Source of the DNA: Angiostrongylus vasorum
Lineage: Eukaryota; Nematoda; Chromadorea; Rhabditida; Metastrongylidae
Length of the DNA: 64,000 nt
Assembly (NCBI GenBank): GCA_018806985.1
Contig: JADANN010000375.1
Span: 3,279,353 to 3,343,352, forward strand
Reading direction: 5' to 3'
Below, piece by piece: positions 25,485 to 37,043 of the stretch (position 1 is its first letter; each line of letters opens with the position of its first letter). The position numbers and the translations under genes were made by a program. The notes below the pieces were generated by a model. It was not told the origin of the DNA and ran no database searches. It worked only from the letters and a program-made list of their open reading frames with translations.

Positions 25485-26930
25485 ATGTGTTTCAAGTGAG
25501 AAATAATTGGTGAATTATGTCGCACCACCAGTTCTCCCTTGCAACATCAGGCATGCTACTTCGTCAGTGAAAAACGGAACACCACCAGGTCCGGAGGGCA
25601 TAAGATCTGAATTTCTGAAGAACTTTCCGCCAGCCTACGTAAACACACTGGCTCGGCTCTCCAAATATTACTTATCTAAATTCTAGGTCCCTACTCACTA
25701 CAAGACCAGCAAGACCGTGCTGCTGTTCAAGAAGGGTGACCTCTACGATATCCTTAAGTGTTACCCAATCTGCTATCGGTAGAGCACAAAAGGCAGCTAT
25801 GTCTCATTTTCATCGCTCTAATGAAATCTTTTGACTCAGTCGAGATAGTAGCAGCCATGGAAGCGCTCAACAGTCAGGGAATTCCTACCCAGTATGTAAA
25901 GTGAGTCTTCGTGAGTTGTACAAAAAATTTCAAAAGCAAGATATCACGATTCGACAACGATATTGACGTCGACGTCAATGGAGGACTTAGGCAAGGCGGT
26001 AGAATCTAGTCAAAATTATTTACTGCGAACCACGAGAACGTCATGCGAACATTGAAATGAACAAGAAGTGAGAACCGATAGCCGGCAATTAGACCGTCTT
26101 CGCTATGCTGATGATATTTTTCTTATAACAACAAACGCTAGCCGAGCGAGACAAATACTTGCCGACCTTGATAGAGCCTGTGAAAAAATTGGTCTTCCAC
26201 TAAATATAACAAAAACGATGATGTTGTGGAACGGATTGGTTGCGAGTGCATCATTCACACTCAAAGGAAAGAATATCTTCGAATGCTCCATTTACGTCTA
26301 TACAGTAGGTCGGGATATCAACATGATAAACGATGTGGCTCCAGAGTTGAGCAGAAGGGAACGAGCGGCTTGGGAAGCTTTCAATAGCATCGAAGAGGTG
26401 CTGAAGAGAACAAAGAACACTTCACCCCGTGACCACCTTTTCGACTCAACAGTACTTGTTGCCTTAACGTATTCTTCAGAAACCTGCTCGATGCGTAAGC
26501 AGAACGACCACTCAGTTTTATTGAACACGCAGTCGAAAGGTGAGGCTAAGAGTATCCTGTGTCATACATGTGAGGTAAGGGAACCGAATCTCCGATGTGT
26601 GTCAACGACCAAAGGTCAAAGAAGCTGTTCAAGTCGCCAAACTGTCGAAAATAATGTGAATCGAAGACGTAATGCGTATGGGCGACAACAAATAGTTCGT
26701 TAGTGACTGGTGACGTCTAGAAGTCAAACGTACTGCAGGAAGGCCACCGACCTGACGGTCACAGCTTCCACGAAAACCCTAGTAGAAAAATATGGTTCTC
26801 AAAAAGTCCTCAGATCGGGGAGAATCCGTTAGGCTGCTCTTACACCCGACAACGAAAAGTGAAATAATTGCTACCGTCCGCTCGAGTCACTCGGTGGTCA
26901 ACGGGACGACAGGTGATGCAGGTGGTGTCA
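25485..26930 (+). pseudogene. 5'-truncated RTE reverse transcriptase fragment (duplication copy 1)
   Basis: Begins within the linker before the reverse transcriptase (NYVAPPVLPCNIRHATSSVKN at 25.52 kb), then TPPGPEGIRSEFLKN, KTSKTVLLFKKGDLYDI, an interior deletion, MKSFDSVEIVAAMEALNSQG, and the catalytic RLRYADDIFLITTNASRARQ (26.09 kb). The C-terminal part stays open to 26.70 kb. Several stops and frameshifts break the frame upstream. No endonuclease domain is present. It is duplicated together with its flanks at 54.1-55.5 kb, so it was inserted before the duplication. Confidence 0.85.
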
Positions 26931-26944
26931 GCATCGGAAGGATT

Positions 26945-27235
26945 ATAGCTTGTAGCACACTGGTAATGATGGCGGTCATAACGGGAGTGGTGCCGTGTCC
27001 GGGAAGAAATAGGTCTTTGCGATCCAAGTAGGAACGCACTAGCCCAGCTATCTCAGGACTCCAGGGAAAATCGACTCGACCAGCATTCCACGACATTAAT
27101 GATGAAATGAAAACCCTCAAGCAGCAGCCGACGAAGTCACTCGTAAAAGTTAGAAGAACTTCATGAAAGATTTGTGCGGAGTCGAAGCACTTCGTGGACT
27201 ATGGATGCGAGGAAACGAATCAAATGTGAGAATTG
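26945..27235 (+). repeat. Family D repeat inside duplication copy 1
   Basis: Follows the RTE fragment. ATCTCAGGACTCCAGGGAAA, CAGCATTCCACGACATTAAT, ATGGATGCGAGGAAACGAAT are shared with the other family D copies. The mirror copy is at 53745-54060. Confidence 0.7.
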
Positions 27236-27492
27236 CTAGGTTCCGTGCTTTAGATATGGGAGAATGAAGGAAAATGAAATAAAGTCTGATTCTAATATTT
27301 CTCACCGAGACATTTAGGCATCAAATTTCTTGGACTAGGCGTTCTATGGAAAACGTACCGTAGTGTTGTTAGTGATGACGGCAATCGGCCTCATCATATT
27401 TGTTGAGATCCATTATGCGCATCCTAGCATGAGCACCTCAAGGACTCCGCCAGTTCCTATTCTCTGAGGCGTGTGGGAATCTACTAATGTCC

Positions 27493-27666
27493 GTGGTCGC
27501 CGACGGTCCGTGGGCCATGGAATGTGCGTCTTGGTTGCGGACCCCTTCGGATCACTCCATCGTGGCTCTGCGCCTTGTCGGCCTCATGTTCCTGTGGCTC
27601 TCTTGGACCGCTGCCAGAGTCGTACGGCCCTTCTCGCGTATACCTGCTTCGATCGGCGAAATTTAG
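27493..27666 (+). other. GC-rich ORF in duplication block A (copy 1), unrecognised
   Basis: An ORF beginning MSVVADGPWAMECASWLRTP, with a hydrophobic run VGLMFLWLSWTA that could be one membrane segment, ends at a TAG at 27664. The surrounding 27.46-27.87 kb is clearly GC-richer than its flanks. The second copy of the block keeps a longer version of the same frame. The opposite strand is also open in the second copy, so coding is unproven. Confidence 0.25.
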
Positions 27667-28084
27667 CAGGAGAACCGTGACATTGGTGTTGACTCGGAAG
27701 CGAGAGCCCGGATCTGAGCCGTCGAATATCGCACAGCGTGTGTCGCAAAGTACAGGCGGCTGATTTGGCGTCGTAGCGAAGAGAACTGCTGCGTCGTATC
27801 GCGAGCAAGTTTCAGTCCACTTCTCTTAGTTGAAGAGTTGCAGAGAGGACTGCGTTTCGGCAAATTTTCAAATCAAGTACGTTTATCAACACATTTGAGA
27901 AACTCGCATTGTGAAGAGTTGGGAAACGTGTTCTTTCGATAGAATTCGACAGGAAGTGATTCTATTACCAGTAAAACACAAATCATTTACAAATGAGGAC
28001 AAGGATTTCGTTGGTGTGTACGTTTCGGTGCTGGCTTCTTCTTATTGGAGATCTTAAAGAAACAATTCGGACCGGAGATATTTG

Positions 28085-28105
28085 GTGCGCAACAACAACA
28101 ACAAC
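28085..28105 (+). repeat. CAA microsatellite in duplication copy 1
   Basis: About six CAA units; the complement GTT run at 52873-52893 marks the same position in copy 2. Confidence 0.85.
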
Positions 28106-28319
28106 AAATAACTGTATGTTATCAAACTAAATGGAATGTCGATTGACCATATTACATTTACGCCTTCTATAATCGTGGGAGCGATTAAATATAACCCTAC
28201 CAAGAAAAACAGCACATCATGAGTTTTCAAAAGATCATGGAAAAATGCTTAATAAGAATGAGAATGTTGGCAATTATGAGACCAACGGACAAAAATCCTA
28301 CTTTGATTGCAACTTCAAA

Positions 28320-29067
28320 CGAAAGGAACCGGAAAAAAAAAACGGAAAAAAAAACTACGAGAACAAAGCAAGCAAAAAAAGCTCAAAATCTCCGAGATGT
28401 GAATGGAGAGCAATAAGTATATGACAGTTCTGAATACTTGAAAGAAAAACGCGGATATGGTAGTTCTCAATAGTTGAAAGTACACGGCGGCTTGTTGAAA
28501 TGGATGTCTGCTCAAATTGATATTGGTTCGTTCCAATAATACTAGCTGTGCCAAAATCATCTTGCTCTGGTTCCTATAAGAATTACCCTTCACGGTGAAT
28601 AACCACTATTATATCTATACATATATATGTAATGCTATGCAACAATAAATGGAATGGACAACTCACTGGTATGAGTCTCCAAGTTTGAACACCAATTCAT
28701 TGAGTCCTTGTTCTAGAGGACAAAAGAAACCAAAGCATCATTGAGCAACTCCTCAGTGCGAACACCTTTCGATACACCGGTCATTGGTTCCAACACATAG
28801 CCATTCGCACTGGTGAAAAACACTGTATCGGACCGTGGCATCGAACCACCCACTACAAGAAATTCAATCAATGTTAAAAAGTGAGAACCGATAAATCACA
28901 ATCGAGTCTTGAACGTGTCAATGAATTGAACTGTTACAAAAAACGTTAATGTACAGTAAAACAACTCACATCAACACCTTGTCCGCCTATGAGAGGACGA
29001 TTGGCCGCCAAATAAATGAACAGCGTTGGGCCGCGCATGTTCTTTCGCGATACTTCCGGTGATGCAC
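28320..29067 (-). CDS. Unrecognised spliced gene fragment (duplication block B), intron-containing copy
   Basis: Minus-strand exons 29067-28970 (after acceptor TTTCTACAG; one frame reads RGPTLFIYLAANRPLIGGQG), 28852-28667 (GGSMPRSDTVFFTSANGYVL, then VSKGVRTEELLND) and 28573 to about 28320 (VLLERTNINLSRHPFQQAA). Introns are 28969-28853 (117 bp, GTGAGT...TTGTAG) and 28666-28574 (93 bp, GTGAGT...TTATAG). Both introns are exactly absent from the second copy at 52.2 kb, which confirms them. The long open frames of exons 1 and 2 do not join in phase, and exon 2 has a one-base deletion relative to the other copy, so this copy is probably not functional. The peptides look protein-like but I do not recognise the family. 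It lies antisense to the serpin copy beside it. Confidence 0.5.
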
Positions 29068-29175
29068 TGTAGAAAAATTGAATTGCTATCTACATATTTT
29101 CTCATTATACCCTCTTGCATTATCACTGAAACAATGTCGGTAAGAATTCGGCTCGAAATTCCGACGCGTGGATTG

Positions 29176-30623
29176 CCCGTTCAAAACTCGATGGGGCAAG
29201 AATTCAAAAACTGTTAACCCAGCTGAAGGAAGCTTACGTAACAGTATGTTGTGGTTTTTCAGCAAGATTTGATTTCTGATGATTCTAGTGCAACTCAGTG
29301 GGATGATCCATTCCACGGAAAAGTTCTCCTTCGACCCAACTCTCAGTCCTAATAAGCCCATCGTCCCTATGAGAAGAGAAAATTAGCACCACGCTTTGCT
29401 GCAATATGGCAATGTTCTATGTACTCGCCCCCTCACCGGAGCAGGCACTATGCATCAAATTGGTGTTTATCTTCCTGCCATGAGTTTTAAAAAAGAGCAC
29501 AAATTTGGCGGTTTCAGTGAATGAGAACGATGAGCAGTTCACTTTTGGTACTCCTATATGTTCATGTTTGCTAGGCAATATCCCTGACAATCGATAATTT
29601 GATTTATGGCTCACTCCAGCGTTCAATATAAAGTGGTCCGGTAAAGTAAGTGCAATTAATGTGAGCACATAACAACTTAATTTATCCTGATTGTCCACAA
29701 ATTAAATACTCACGTCTTGATCAACATTACCAACTGCTCGATCAAGAGATGAGAAGTGCCGTTGTAGCATAGAATACAGTCGTTGTCGTTGGTTCATACC
29801 CAAATCCCGGGCACGCCAAGCCTTTTTTTCTCATCAGAGTCAGAAAAACTGGCACGAGACTTGTCTGGGAGGAAAACGGTTTGACTTGCTACATCGCTTG
29901 CCACTCCAGGTCTGAGTATCGGCGAATTATGCAATCAGTTGGCTCTGCAATGCTAAATGCACTCGAATTTATGGCGCATCGCTCAAGAATTGACCAATAG
30001 CAAGGGGGTTTTTTTCTTTGTCGTTGTTCACATTCTGAGAAGTTTTTTCATTCAGGTAACAATTCCTAAAATGAAAATCGAGACCGATTTTAAATTGAAA
30101 GATGCACTTATGAATATGGAAGTCACCGAAGTCTTCGGTGATAATGCGGATTTGACTGGCATAGCAAGTGATCCGCTGCTGAAGGTTTCAGAGGCTTCAC
30201 ATAAAGCTGTTTTTGAGGTGGGTTTCTCTTAGTCTTGGCAGTCAATTCATGCAAACGATCCAGCTAATAGGAGAAGCCATTTTGCACCCGATGTCCAATA
30301 TTCCATGGGATAGTCGTCTGTCTGTAAATAGTCGTCTTTTACGAAGAAGAAAAAATCTTGCTTTAAACCATCTGACTTTTCCATTACGTCCAGTTCATAG
30401 TGTGTTTGCTATGAATTGGTTGGAAGATCTCATATAACGGCTTAATGTAGTTCGTTTAAAGGTGGACGAAGAAGGTACCACAGCTGCCGCGGTTACACTT
30501 TACAAAAATCGTCCCAATGATGGCGATTTTGGGAAAAACCGAAGTTATTTGTCACTGATGATCCGTTCATGTTTCTTCTTACCAAAAAATAACAAACCTT
30601 TGTTCATTGCACAGTTTGTATGA
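29176..30623 (+). pseudogene. Truncated serpin copy (exons 6', 7', 8' only)
   Basis: This matches exons 6-8 of the serpin at 56-60.6 kb but on the plus strand. Exon 6' is only the last part (about 29176-29243, SKLDGARIQKLL onward) and the homology stops abruptly upstream; exons 1-5 are absent nearby. Exon 7' (30056-30217, 162 bp) is open and reads IPKMKIETDF with a few substitutions. Exon 8' (30462-30623) is 162 bp instead of 159. It has one extra A after the Tyr codon of the reactive loop, one extra G before the GAAAAACCG stretch and one extra A in the run after CTTACC. Frame is lost at the first and regained at the last, so the hinge EEGTTAAA and the end NKPLFIAQFV remain but the scissile region and the ADHPF motif are not read. 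Splice sites are kept. Without the first 60 percent of the fold it cannot be an active serpin. Confidence 0.88.
29786..30003 (+). repeat. Family A SINE-like repeat in serpin-copy intron
   Basis: Lies in the intron between exons 6' and 7' of the truncated serpin. Orthologous to the copy at 56.57-56.80 kb, so it was inserted before the segment duplicated. Confidence 0.65.
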
Positions 30624-30917
30624 ATCTTCATCCACATGCTCTCGTTTCTTTTTGACTTGGTTGAAGAAATGATAGGCAAACTAAAATTATAAGAATACTC
30701 GTCTCGTTAGAAAGCAAGCCCCTGTACTTCACGGGTGATGGATAGCACAGTTGTATTAGATCTTGGGCACCCTTATCGATCCTCCAATTTGTATGAAAAA
30801 TGAAATTATGGATTCAATTATAACATTCATATCGATACTACAACATGTTCGAAACTACATATCATAGATGTTCGTCGTCCCAGAATAATAACGCTGTTCG
30901 GCAGGACCGATTCCGGC

Positions 30918-32805
30918 AACAATGACAAATTGCGGTGCCAAGGTGTTTTCACGCCGTTATTACGACGTTCACTTTGTTAGAATGTTCCAAAGAACCACTG
31001 TCAATTCCTGGAATATTTTTTGTTCTTGTTAGAACTTTGTCATGGAGATGTCTAACGTTTTGACATTATGACTTGTTATTATGACGTCATTACTGTAATT
31101 GTCGTTGTATTAATGTTATAGTAATATTCTGACACCATTATCCTTTAGTAGCCTCACTTTTTAATAGCAATAGCACCTCTTAAATTTAGCTTTGCATTAT
31201 TTTATGGACGTACATTTCTGTCGTTATTACTGAGTTATTATCGTGCTATTAATGTTGCTGTCATGTATATAAAAGTTTAATTACTAAAGCTTGAGGCTGA
31301 AAATCACCTCCATCACAAGACAGGCGTAGAAAACTCGTCATCATCAGATCTACATGGCGAGCAATTCATCGCGCACTCTTCTCTTCGTGATGACACATTA
31401 AAGAGAACAGGTGAAGGCGCGAAATTTTCCAAGACCATAATATTGGATTTTTGCCTAATACGGCGCTGATATATGGAGTTCTACACAAATGTTATTACAC
31501 TTTCTTCTTATTCATTTCACTATTCGATGAATGAGGGACTTTGAGTACATTTACGGCTAATGTGTGTTTTACAATACATTCCTAGGGGCAGAATAAAAGC
31601 AGAGGGAACTCTTGTAGGTAACATTTCTCCATAGATGGATGTTGATCAAGGGAATGCTTTCTAAATTGTGTTTGCCCTACGCAAGCAATAATATTCATAC
31701 ATGCCTGCATGACCTTTATGAGGATTGCATCCTCATTGTCATACTAGCAGAAATCTACAGTCGAGTAAAGTGTAAGATGGCAGGTGGTTCAAGGTGACAT
31801 CCGACTGTTTGGTTTCACATCCATTCCATGAGTATCAATTCTGATTCGTTCCTTCGAGTGAAGAAATTTGGTGTCCATTCTTACGTATACAATCACTAAT
31901 TAGGTATGATGAAAATCACGCTGGTCGGGTAGAAGAGTGGGTACATCTTCGATGGTCAACCGCCGCTAGAGTCCTGGTGCTATGCCATGTCAGACGTGCA
32001 GAAGAATCACTACCGATCACCGATCAGACGGTTAGAATCTTAAATGTGACCATAAAATAGTGATATGGTGCACTTGCTCCCTTCAGCAAGCAGAACGTGT
32101 AAGGCAAAACCGTCCCTCGGATTCGACAGACGGAAATTGCCGTTGCTTGAGCGAGCTGACGGTCGGTGGTACAGCACCATCAGTGGTCACACGAATGATT
32201 GTGCTGCTTTCATCCTCAGTTGTAATAATTATTGCTGTGATATTATAACCGTACAAGTTATTATTATTGTGTGTGGTTTGGGGAATCTATTCAACATTCA
32301 TTCTTCGTTAAGTTTAAGGCAGCGGCTTTTTATTCAAACATTATTTTGACATTCACGTTGTTTATTCCGGAATTCTGGTAAGCGATTTTAGCTATATCGG
32401 GCTGGGAAACTCAGCTCCCTATGTGTGTTACGGTGATAACTTTGCGAAATGGAGAAACAGTGATTATAACGTTACTTTGTAGCCAATCTGAGACCGTTTT
32501 GCACGGACTGGGATGCCTTCTTTGTCAAAAGTTTTCTTAACAGCCTTTGCTTGGTACGAATTTTGCGGCTTGTCACGAAGCGTCTGTGAATTTCATAGCC
32601 ATGTGGGCATGAGTAATCAGTGTTGACGAAACATCAGTGGTGTCAAGTCCTGTAGATCGACTTGACCTTCTGCCTCGTGTACTTTTCCCCTCTATTCGAA
32701 TTAGAAATTTTTTGCTCCGTAGAAGTAATCAATTGTTGCGAAGGAATAAATAGAAACAGAACAAAAACAAATATTGATGGCAAAATTACGACTATGATTA
32801 AATGA
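30918..32805. other. Intergenic beyond the duplicated segment
   Basis: Homology to the other copy stops near 30917. A family F repeat lies at 31.07-31.31 kb. No gene recognised. Confidence 0.5.
31070..31310 (+). repeat. Family F AT-rich repeat
   Basis: Shares the order GTATTAATGTTATAGTAATA, TTAGTAGCCTCACTT, TTCTGTCGTTATTA, TGTATATAAAAGTTTAATTA and AAAGCTTGAGG with 43315-43560. Unknown class. Confidence 0.65.
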
Positions 32806-33075
32806 AGGACAAAGCTCTTGGTGTTGGTCAATCCTTGAGGGATGGGCCATGCTTCCAACTTCAATAAGCATTGTTTGAAGGTGATTTAATGACGCATCTG
32901 GGCCTTACAATGACTCGCTGTGGCCTACGGATGTATCGAGCCAGTGTTGCCCTCCTCCCAGACAGGTCTGGTACCAATTTTCCGGCCCCGAAAAGATGGA
33001 AGGGCCATGGGTGTGGGGATCGATTCGACGGGTGTGTCGCTGAGCGCCTCCGACCACTGCGCCACACGCGGCTTT
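32806..33075 (-). repeat. Family A SINE-like repeat
   Basis: Full length, from AAAGCTCTTGGTGTTGGTCA to CCACTGCGCCACACGCGGC, well preserved. Confidence 0.8.
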
Positions 33076-33309
33076 AGGTAGTCTGTAGTTGGCCAATTTA
33101 TTCAGGTTCTCTTAATTCTTCAAAAATTTCACCGTTCCGCCGTTCATTGCACGATTAAAACTATTTCCATTCACGGACCAGCGAAGAATATGAGATCAAA
33201 ATGGATTGGATGGATGAGCTTGGAAGAGTCATTCGAAGTATCGGGTTAGCGTTACATATTTTTGCGTAAGTAATCGATAACTTTCTTTAAATTGTTCAGC
33301 TTATACCAC

Positions 33310-34300
33310 GTTGTTGGACAAGTATTATTCGGCTAACGTTTCGGGCTTAATCGCCTTTTTCAGAGGCGGATTGATCATAGTCGATGGTCTGTCGCCCATC
33401 CACTCGGAACAATCCGGCTTCCTATTTGGTCAGAGCTATCACTGGCTGGCAGTAACTACATTCTGTAGGCTGTCATCTTTGGAACCTTTTAACGTTTGTA
33501 TTTGTTGGAAGTTTTGTTGTTCAAAATGCCCTTCACTCTCTTCTCGTCGATCTGTCAACTCTTCTGACTGCATACGAGATCTTGCAAACAAGTAATTTTT
33601 GCAGCATCAGGACGACCTATCCGATTTGTCGTTTTAAGTGTTGGCTATATTTCAATCTAAATGCGCATCTGGAGCTGCCGTTCTCTCCATACTCTTCATC
33701 GTGATGTGGATTTCAGTGAAACGAGTCCAGAGTTACAACGCAAACGACGGCACCGCATTGAAGTTAAGCTTTTTCATTTCTTTTATTGTCGAGAAATGGG
33801 ATGAAATGTGGTACAAACTTTTCCATTCAGGAAGATGGGCGTTTTCAGCGCAAATTTGAAGATCTTTGATGAACAGGTTGCAGTACTTGGTCAGATTTCC
33901 CTTGGTCTGCTGGATAACTGAGGAAATTGGTCCTTTCAGAATATCTTTCTCAAATACGGCTTTTCTTTTCCTTCTTGAACGATCTTTTTTCTCTTTGATT
34001 ATTAAACCGATTTTTTTGTAGGGAAGAGGAATGACCGGGTGGATTGCTCCATAGCTGTTAACGGTGCAGGTCGTTTTCTTACAGGAAGTTTAAGGAAGGG
34101 GATGGATAAATGAGGGTGGCTCGATTTCGTGTTGGTTTTCGAGAAGCCGGTGATCGTGTAATTATTGTTCAGATTTTCATCTTTCTGTTTATGCTGTCGA
34201 AGCGTTTGACGTAGCAAATTACATAATAGTGTAACTTTCCAGGCTCTGAAGAAGGCGATACCGCCGAAACGTCAACTACCGTTGTGGTGTATGTGTTATG
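33310..34300. repeat. Candidate family E element with inverted ends
   Basis: The left end at 33328-33367 reads TCGGCTAACGTTTCGGGC...CGCCTTTTTCAGAGG. The right end at 34240-34285 reads CTCTGAAGAAGGCGATACCG followed by CCGAAACGTCAAC, in inverted orientation. About 0.9 kb lies between them with no recognisable protein. This may be one non-autonomous element with terminal inverted repeats, or two unrelated copies. Confidence 0.4.
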
Positions 34301-34424
34301 TTTGTAAGGAAGTAAAGGTGTGCTGAATAACAACCTCGCGATTGCTTTTAAAAAAGAGAACGACACAAAATATTAGCGTTCACGGCAAAACAATTGGATG
34401 CCACCTTCTGTTCGATATTTTTTT

Positions 34425-34815
34425 CTGGATGTCCCGTCTTCACTGGTTGCGCGGGTACCAGCATAATTTCCGTTTTTTTTTGGAGTTTTGTTGGTCTAAC
34501 CGTTACGGTTCCTTGGAAACCTGAGCTCAGCCTGGCTCTGCCCTGGACGTGTGCCCCCAAGTCATCACCACCGCAAGGCAGTCCCCCTCCCTTGTGGATC
34601 AGAGGGAGATTTGTCACCATTTTACTAGTTTCATACCAGGACAGTGGTGGATCGTACCGTTGGTTTAATCTTAGCTGGGTTTCCTGATGGAAATCCCGGA
34701 CTCCTTCTCAGCTTGGGAAACCCTGCCGTAGGGACGAATCCCGTCGCTGTAGATTGAAGTCTGACGTCAAGTACCGCCTCCCAGCCACGATGAGGCGGTA
34801 AAACGTTGGGAGGCC
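34425..34815 (-). repeat. Family C repeat, full length
   Basis: Minus orientation, from GGATGTCCCGTCTTCACTGG to CCCAGCCACGATGAGGCGGT. Open frames crossing it are artefacts of the repeat. Confidence 0.85.
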
Positions 34816-36119
34816 TTTTCGATATAGATTAACGAAATGCAATTTATTAAAAGAACAGGCGTTCTGTGTCTCGTTAAGATCTCTTATAAGCAAATTTTAG
34901 GCCAAGATGACAAGGAAATTATTGAAAGTGAAGACTTACAAACAAAGAGCGCGAATTCTCACTCAAATCATAAGACGTTCGTCCGTCATGAAACGTCACC
35001 GATGACCCATCGTAAAGATAAATGCAGTCTAAAATCTTGTCAAAACCAGCAATTTTTTGCAATCTAACATAAAGTGCAAGAAAGGTAGTAAATGAGCAAC
35101 AGAAGTGATTCAGGCGTTTTGTGGTTCACAGAAACAAATTTAGCAGAATTTGGACTTGCGAGGTGGTAGGGAAATGTAGAGTGAGAAGCCTCGAACAGTT
35201 TGAAACCACGGCTTAACATAAAATCGGCGTTGCCTATTCAGATGTTCAGATCAAAGACTGAGATTAAAAGCAGGGACATGTCGATCGATGATCGAACAAG
35301 AGTGCTACGAATAGCTCTTCATACTTCAAACGCTCCAAGAGACAGATTTTCATTTCTAAGGAATGTCATAGGTTTCATGCAGAACGTTGGTAATATCTGT
35401 CATAGGTTTATTCCGAGCTGGGCTTTCGAGACACATGCCGTGATCCCTGTCAACATACTGTGGATAGCCAGCCATTCGATAACGCTATGGACCACTATCT
35501 TATCAAGTTGTTGAGTAGAGGTGAACATAGAACGTATTCAAAATGTGTTAAGAGGCTTGTTTTTAGATTCCTGGTTTACGAGAGGAAGTCAACGCTTTTA
35601 AGGATCTGATTCATTTTCCAAACAGCCCTGCTCAAAATGCAATATTACGTCGACTTTTCATCAATCTGATAGATAGTGCCTTTGGCACTTGGCGAAATGG
35701 CAAGAGAACGGAATATATTTAACCTTTCATAGCTATTCGTCTTAAAATACCAAATTCTCACCCGCTGTTTTTTGTGGATTAGGAATGATACGCTTATAGG
35801 TCCTAAAAAAGAGCTCTTTTTTTCGTTGTCACTCGATAATAAGCGCATTATCTGTTACCAAGGTGGAACCATGCAAGCATTATATCACTCCGGCTGCATA
35901 TCCCATAAAGACATGTCTCTCACACATCACGATATTTGGATTATTCACACTTTTGCAATAGGCTGTCTACATTGAGAAAGAACAAGTGCTTAAATTATTT
36001 ATTGGTCCACAGCATGATGTGACGCGACTGGTATTTAAGAATGTCAAAATAGATTGTCCAATCGTGGATACGTCTGCTAGAAGTGTCAAACAGACGAAGA
36101 AGAAGTCTAACAGTTAAAA
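34816..36119. other. Weak coding-like stretches, no gene model
   Basis: 34.89-35.06 kb reads GQDDKEIIESEDLQTKSANS after an AG, and 35.27-35.38 kb reads MSIDDRTRVLRIALHTSNAP. They look protein-like but lack clear splice partners. Confidence 0.3.
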
Positions 36120-36395
36120 TAGGGTAAAGCTCTCGTCGTTGATCAATTTCTGAGGGATGCGCCATGTATTCGATTTCATTAAGCACGTTGGAGGTGAAAG
36201 AATGGATGTCTGGCTTTTACAATGACTCGTAGTGGCCTGTCCATGTATCGAAACAGTGTTGCTATTCTCCCAGACAATTGTCGTACCAATTTCCGGACCC
36301 CAGAAGGATGGCAGGCTAGGTGAGCCTGGGGGCGCGGGCATCGATCCGCGTTGTATCGCAGGGCGATTCCGAACGCTGTGCTGCACACGCCACTA
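36120..36395 (-). repeat. Family A SINE-like repeat
   Basis: Full length, from GGGTAAAGCTCTCGTCGTTG to the tRNA-like end GTGCTGCACACGCC. Confidence 0.78.
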
Positions 36396-36957
36396 GTTTA
36401 ATAGTTACATTTGAAAGGCGGAATAAGAATAAATGGTGCAAATCGTCGTCCCGGAAAAAAGCGAGCTTGCAAAGCTTCCTTCGATAAATGAGGGAACAAC
36501 TGTATGCTGATTATCGGTGAGGATAACATGACGTGTGTTTTCCACGATTCCAGTGAAAAGAAAACTTCCTAAATCAGCGTTATACCACTTATTGTTTGTC
36601 AACATCAGCGGCAGCTCTACAATGTCTTCACAGGACAAAAAATGATTTGAATGGGTGATTCAGTAGTTTGAAAAATGAATGAAAAAAATCATCTCGTTCC
36701 CTTTTTACATATAAAGAAGGAGAACCTCTGGCAGCTTGTCTTGGATGCCATCCAGCGTATGCAGTTGAAAGTGAAACAAATTTTTGAATATTCTGACCAC
36801 TTAACATGGCGCTGGCGACAATGATTTTTGAGGAAATGAAGCGATTGAGCCGTTTAAGTGCGAAGAAAAAGGAACAGCGAATGAAGTTCGGACGGAAGAA
36901 ATGCTAAAGCTAATAAATAACGATGTGATCAAATTCGAGCATTATTGTCTAATCAGG

Positions 36958-37043
36958 AGTTCAAAGAAACCGTTGATCAAGCATTTCTCAAGCTGTCGTG
37001 TTCAATGAGAAACAGAGTCATTGAAACTTTAACTGAGGTGCAA
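36958..37043 (+). other. Candidate exon, unrecognised
   Basis: Between acceptor CTAATCAG and donor GTAAGTAG; reads EFKETVDQAFLKLSCSMRNR then VIETLTEVQ. A possible first exon lies at 36807-36890 (MALATMIFEEMKRLSRLSAK) but its phase does not fit. Only the splice signals and the peptide support it. Confidence 0.3.

Larger units (their letters stand above)
25325..30917 (+). repeat. Duplicated serpin/RTE segment, copy 1 (order A-B-C)
   Basis: Blocks: A 25325-28573 (RTE fragment, family D repeat, GC-rich ORF, CAA repeat, exon 3 of the block B gene), B 28574-29018 and C 29176-30917 (serpin exons 6'-8' and 3' flank). Each block matches the reverse complement of 52185-57397, but there the order along the serpin strand is C-A-B. 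The A and C blocks look well over 90 percent identical by eye; B is lower. Confidence 0.85.

Noticed and set aside
36807..36930. VRTEEMLKLINNDVIKF resembling VRTEELLND of the block B gene
   Set aside because: The match is a few residues long in a frame without splice support; probably coincidence.
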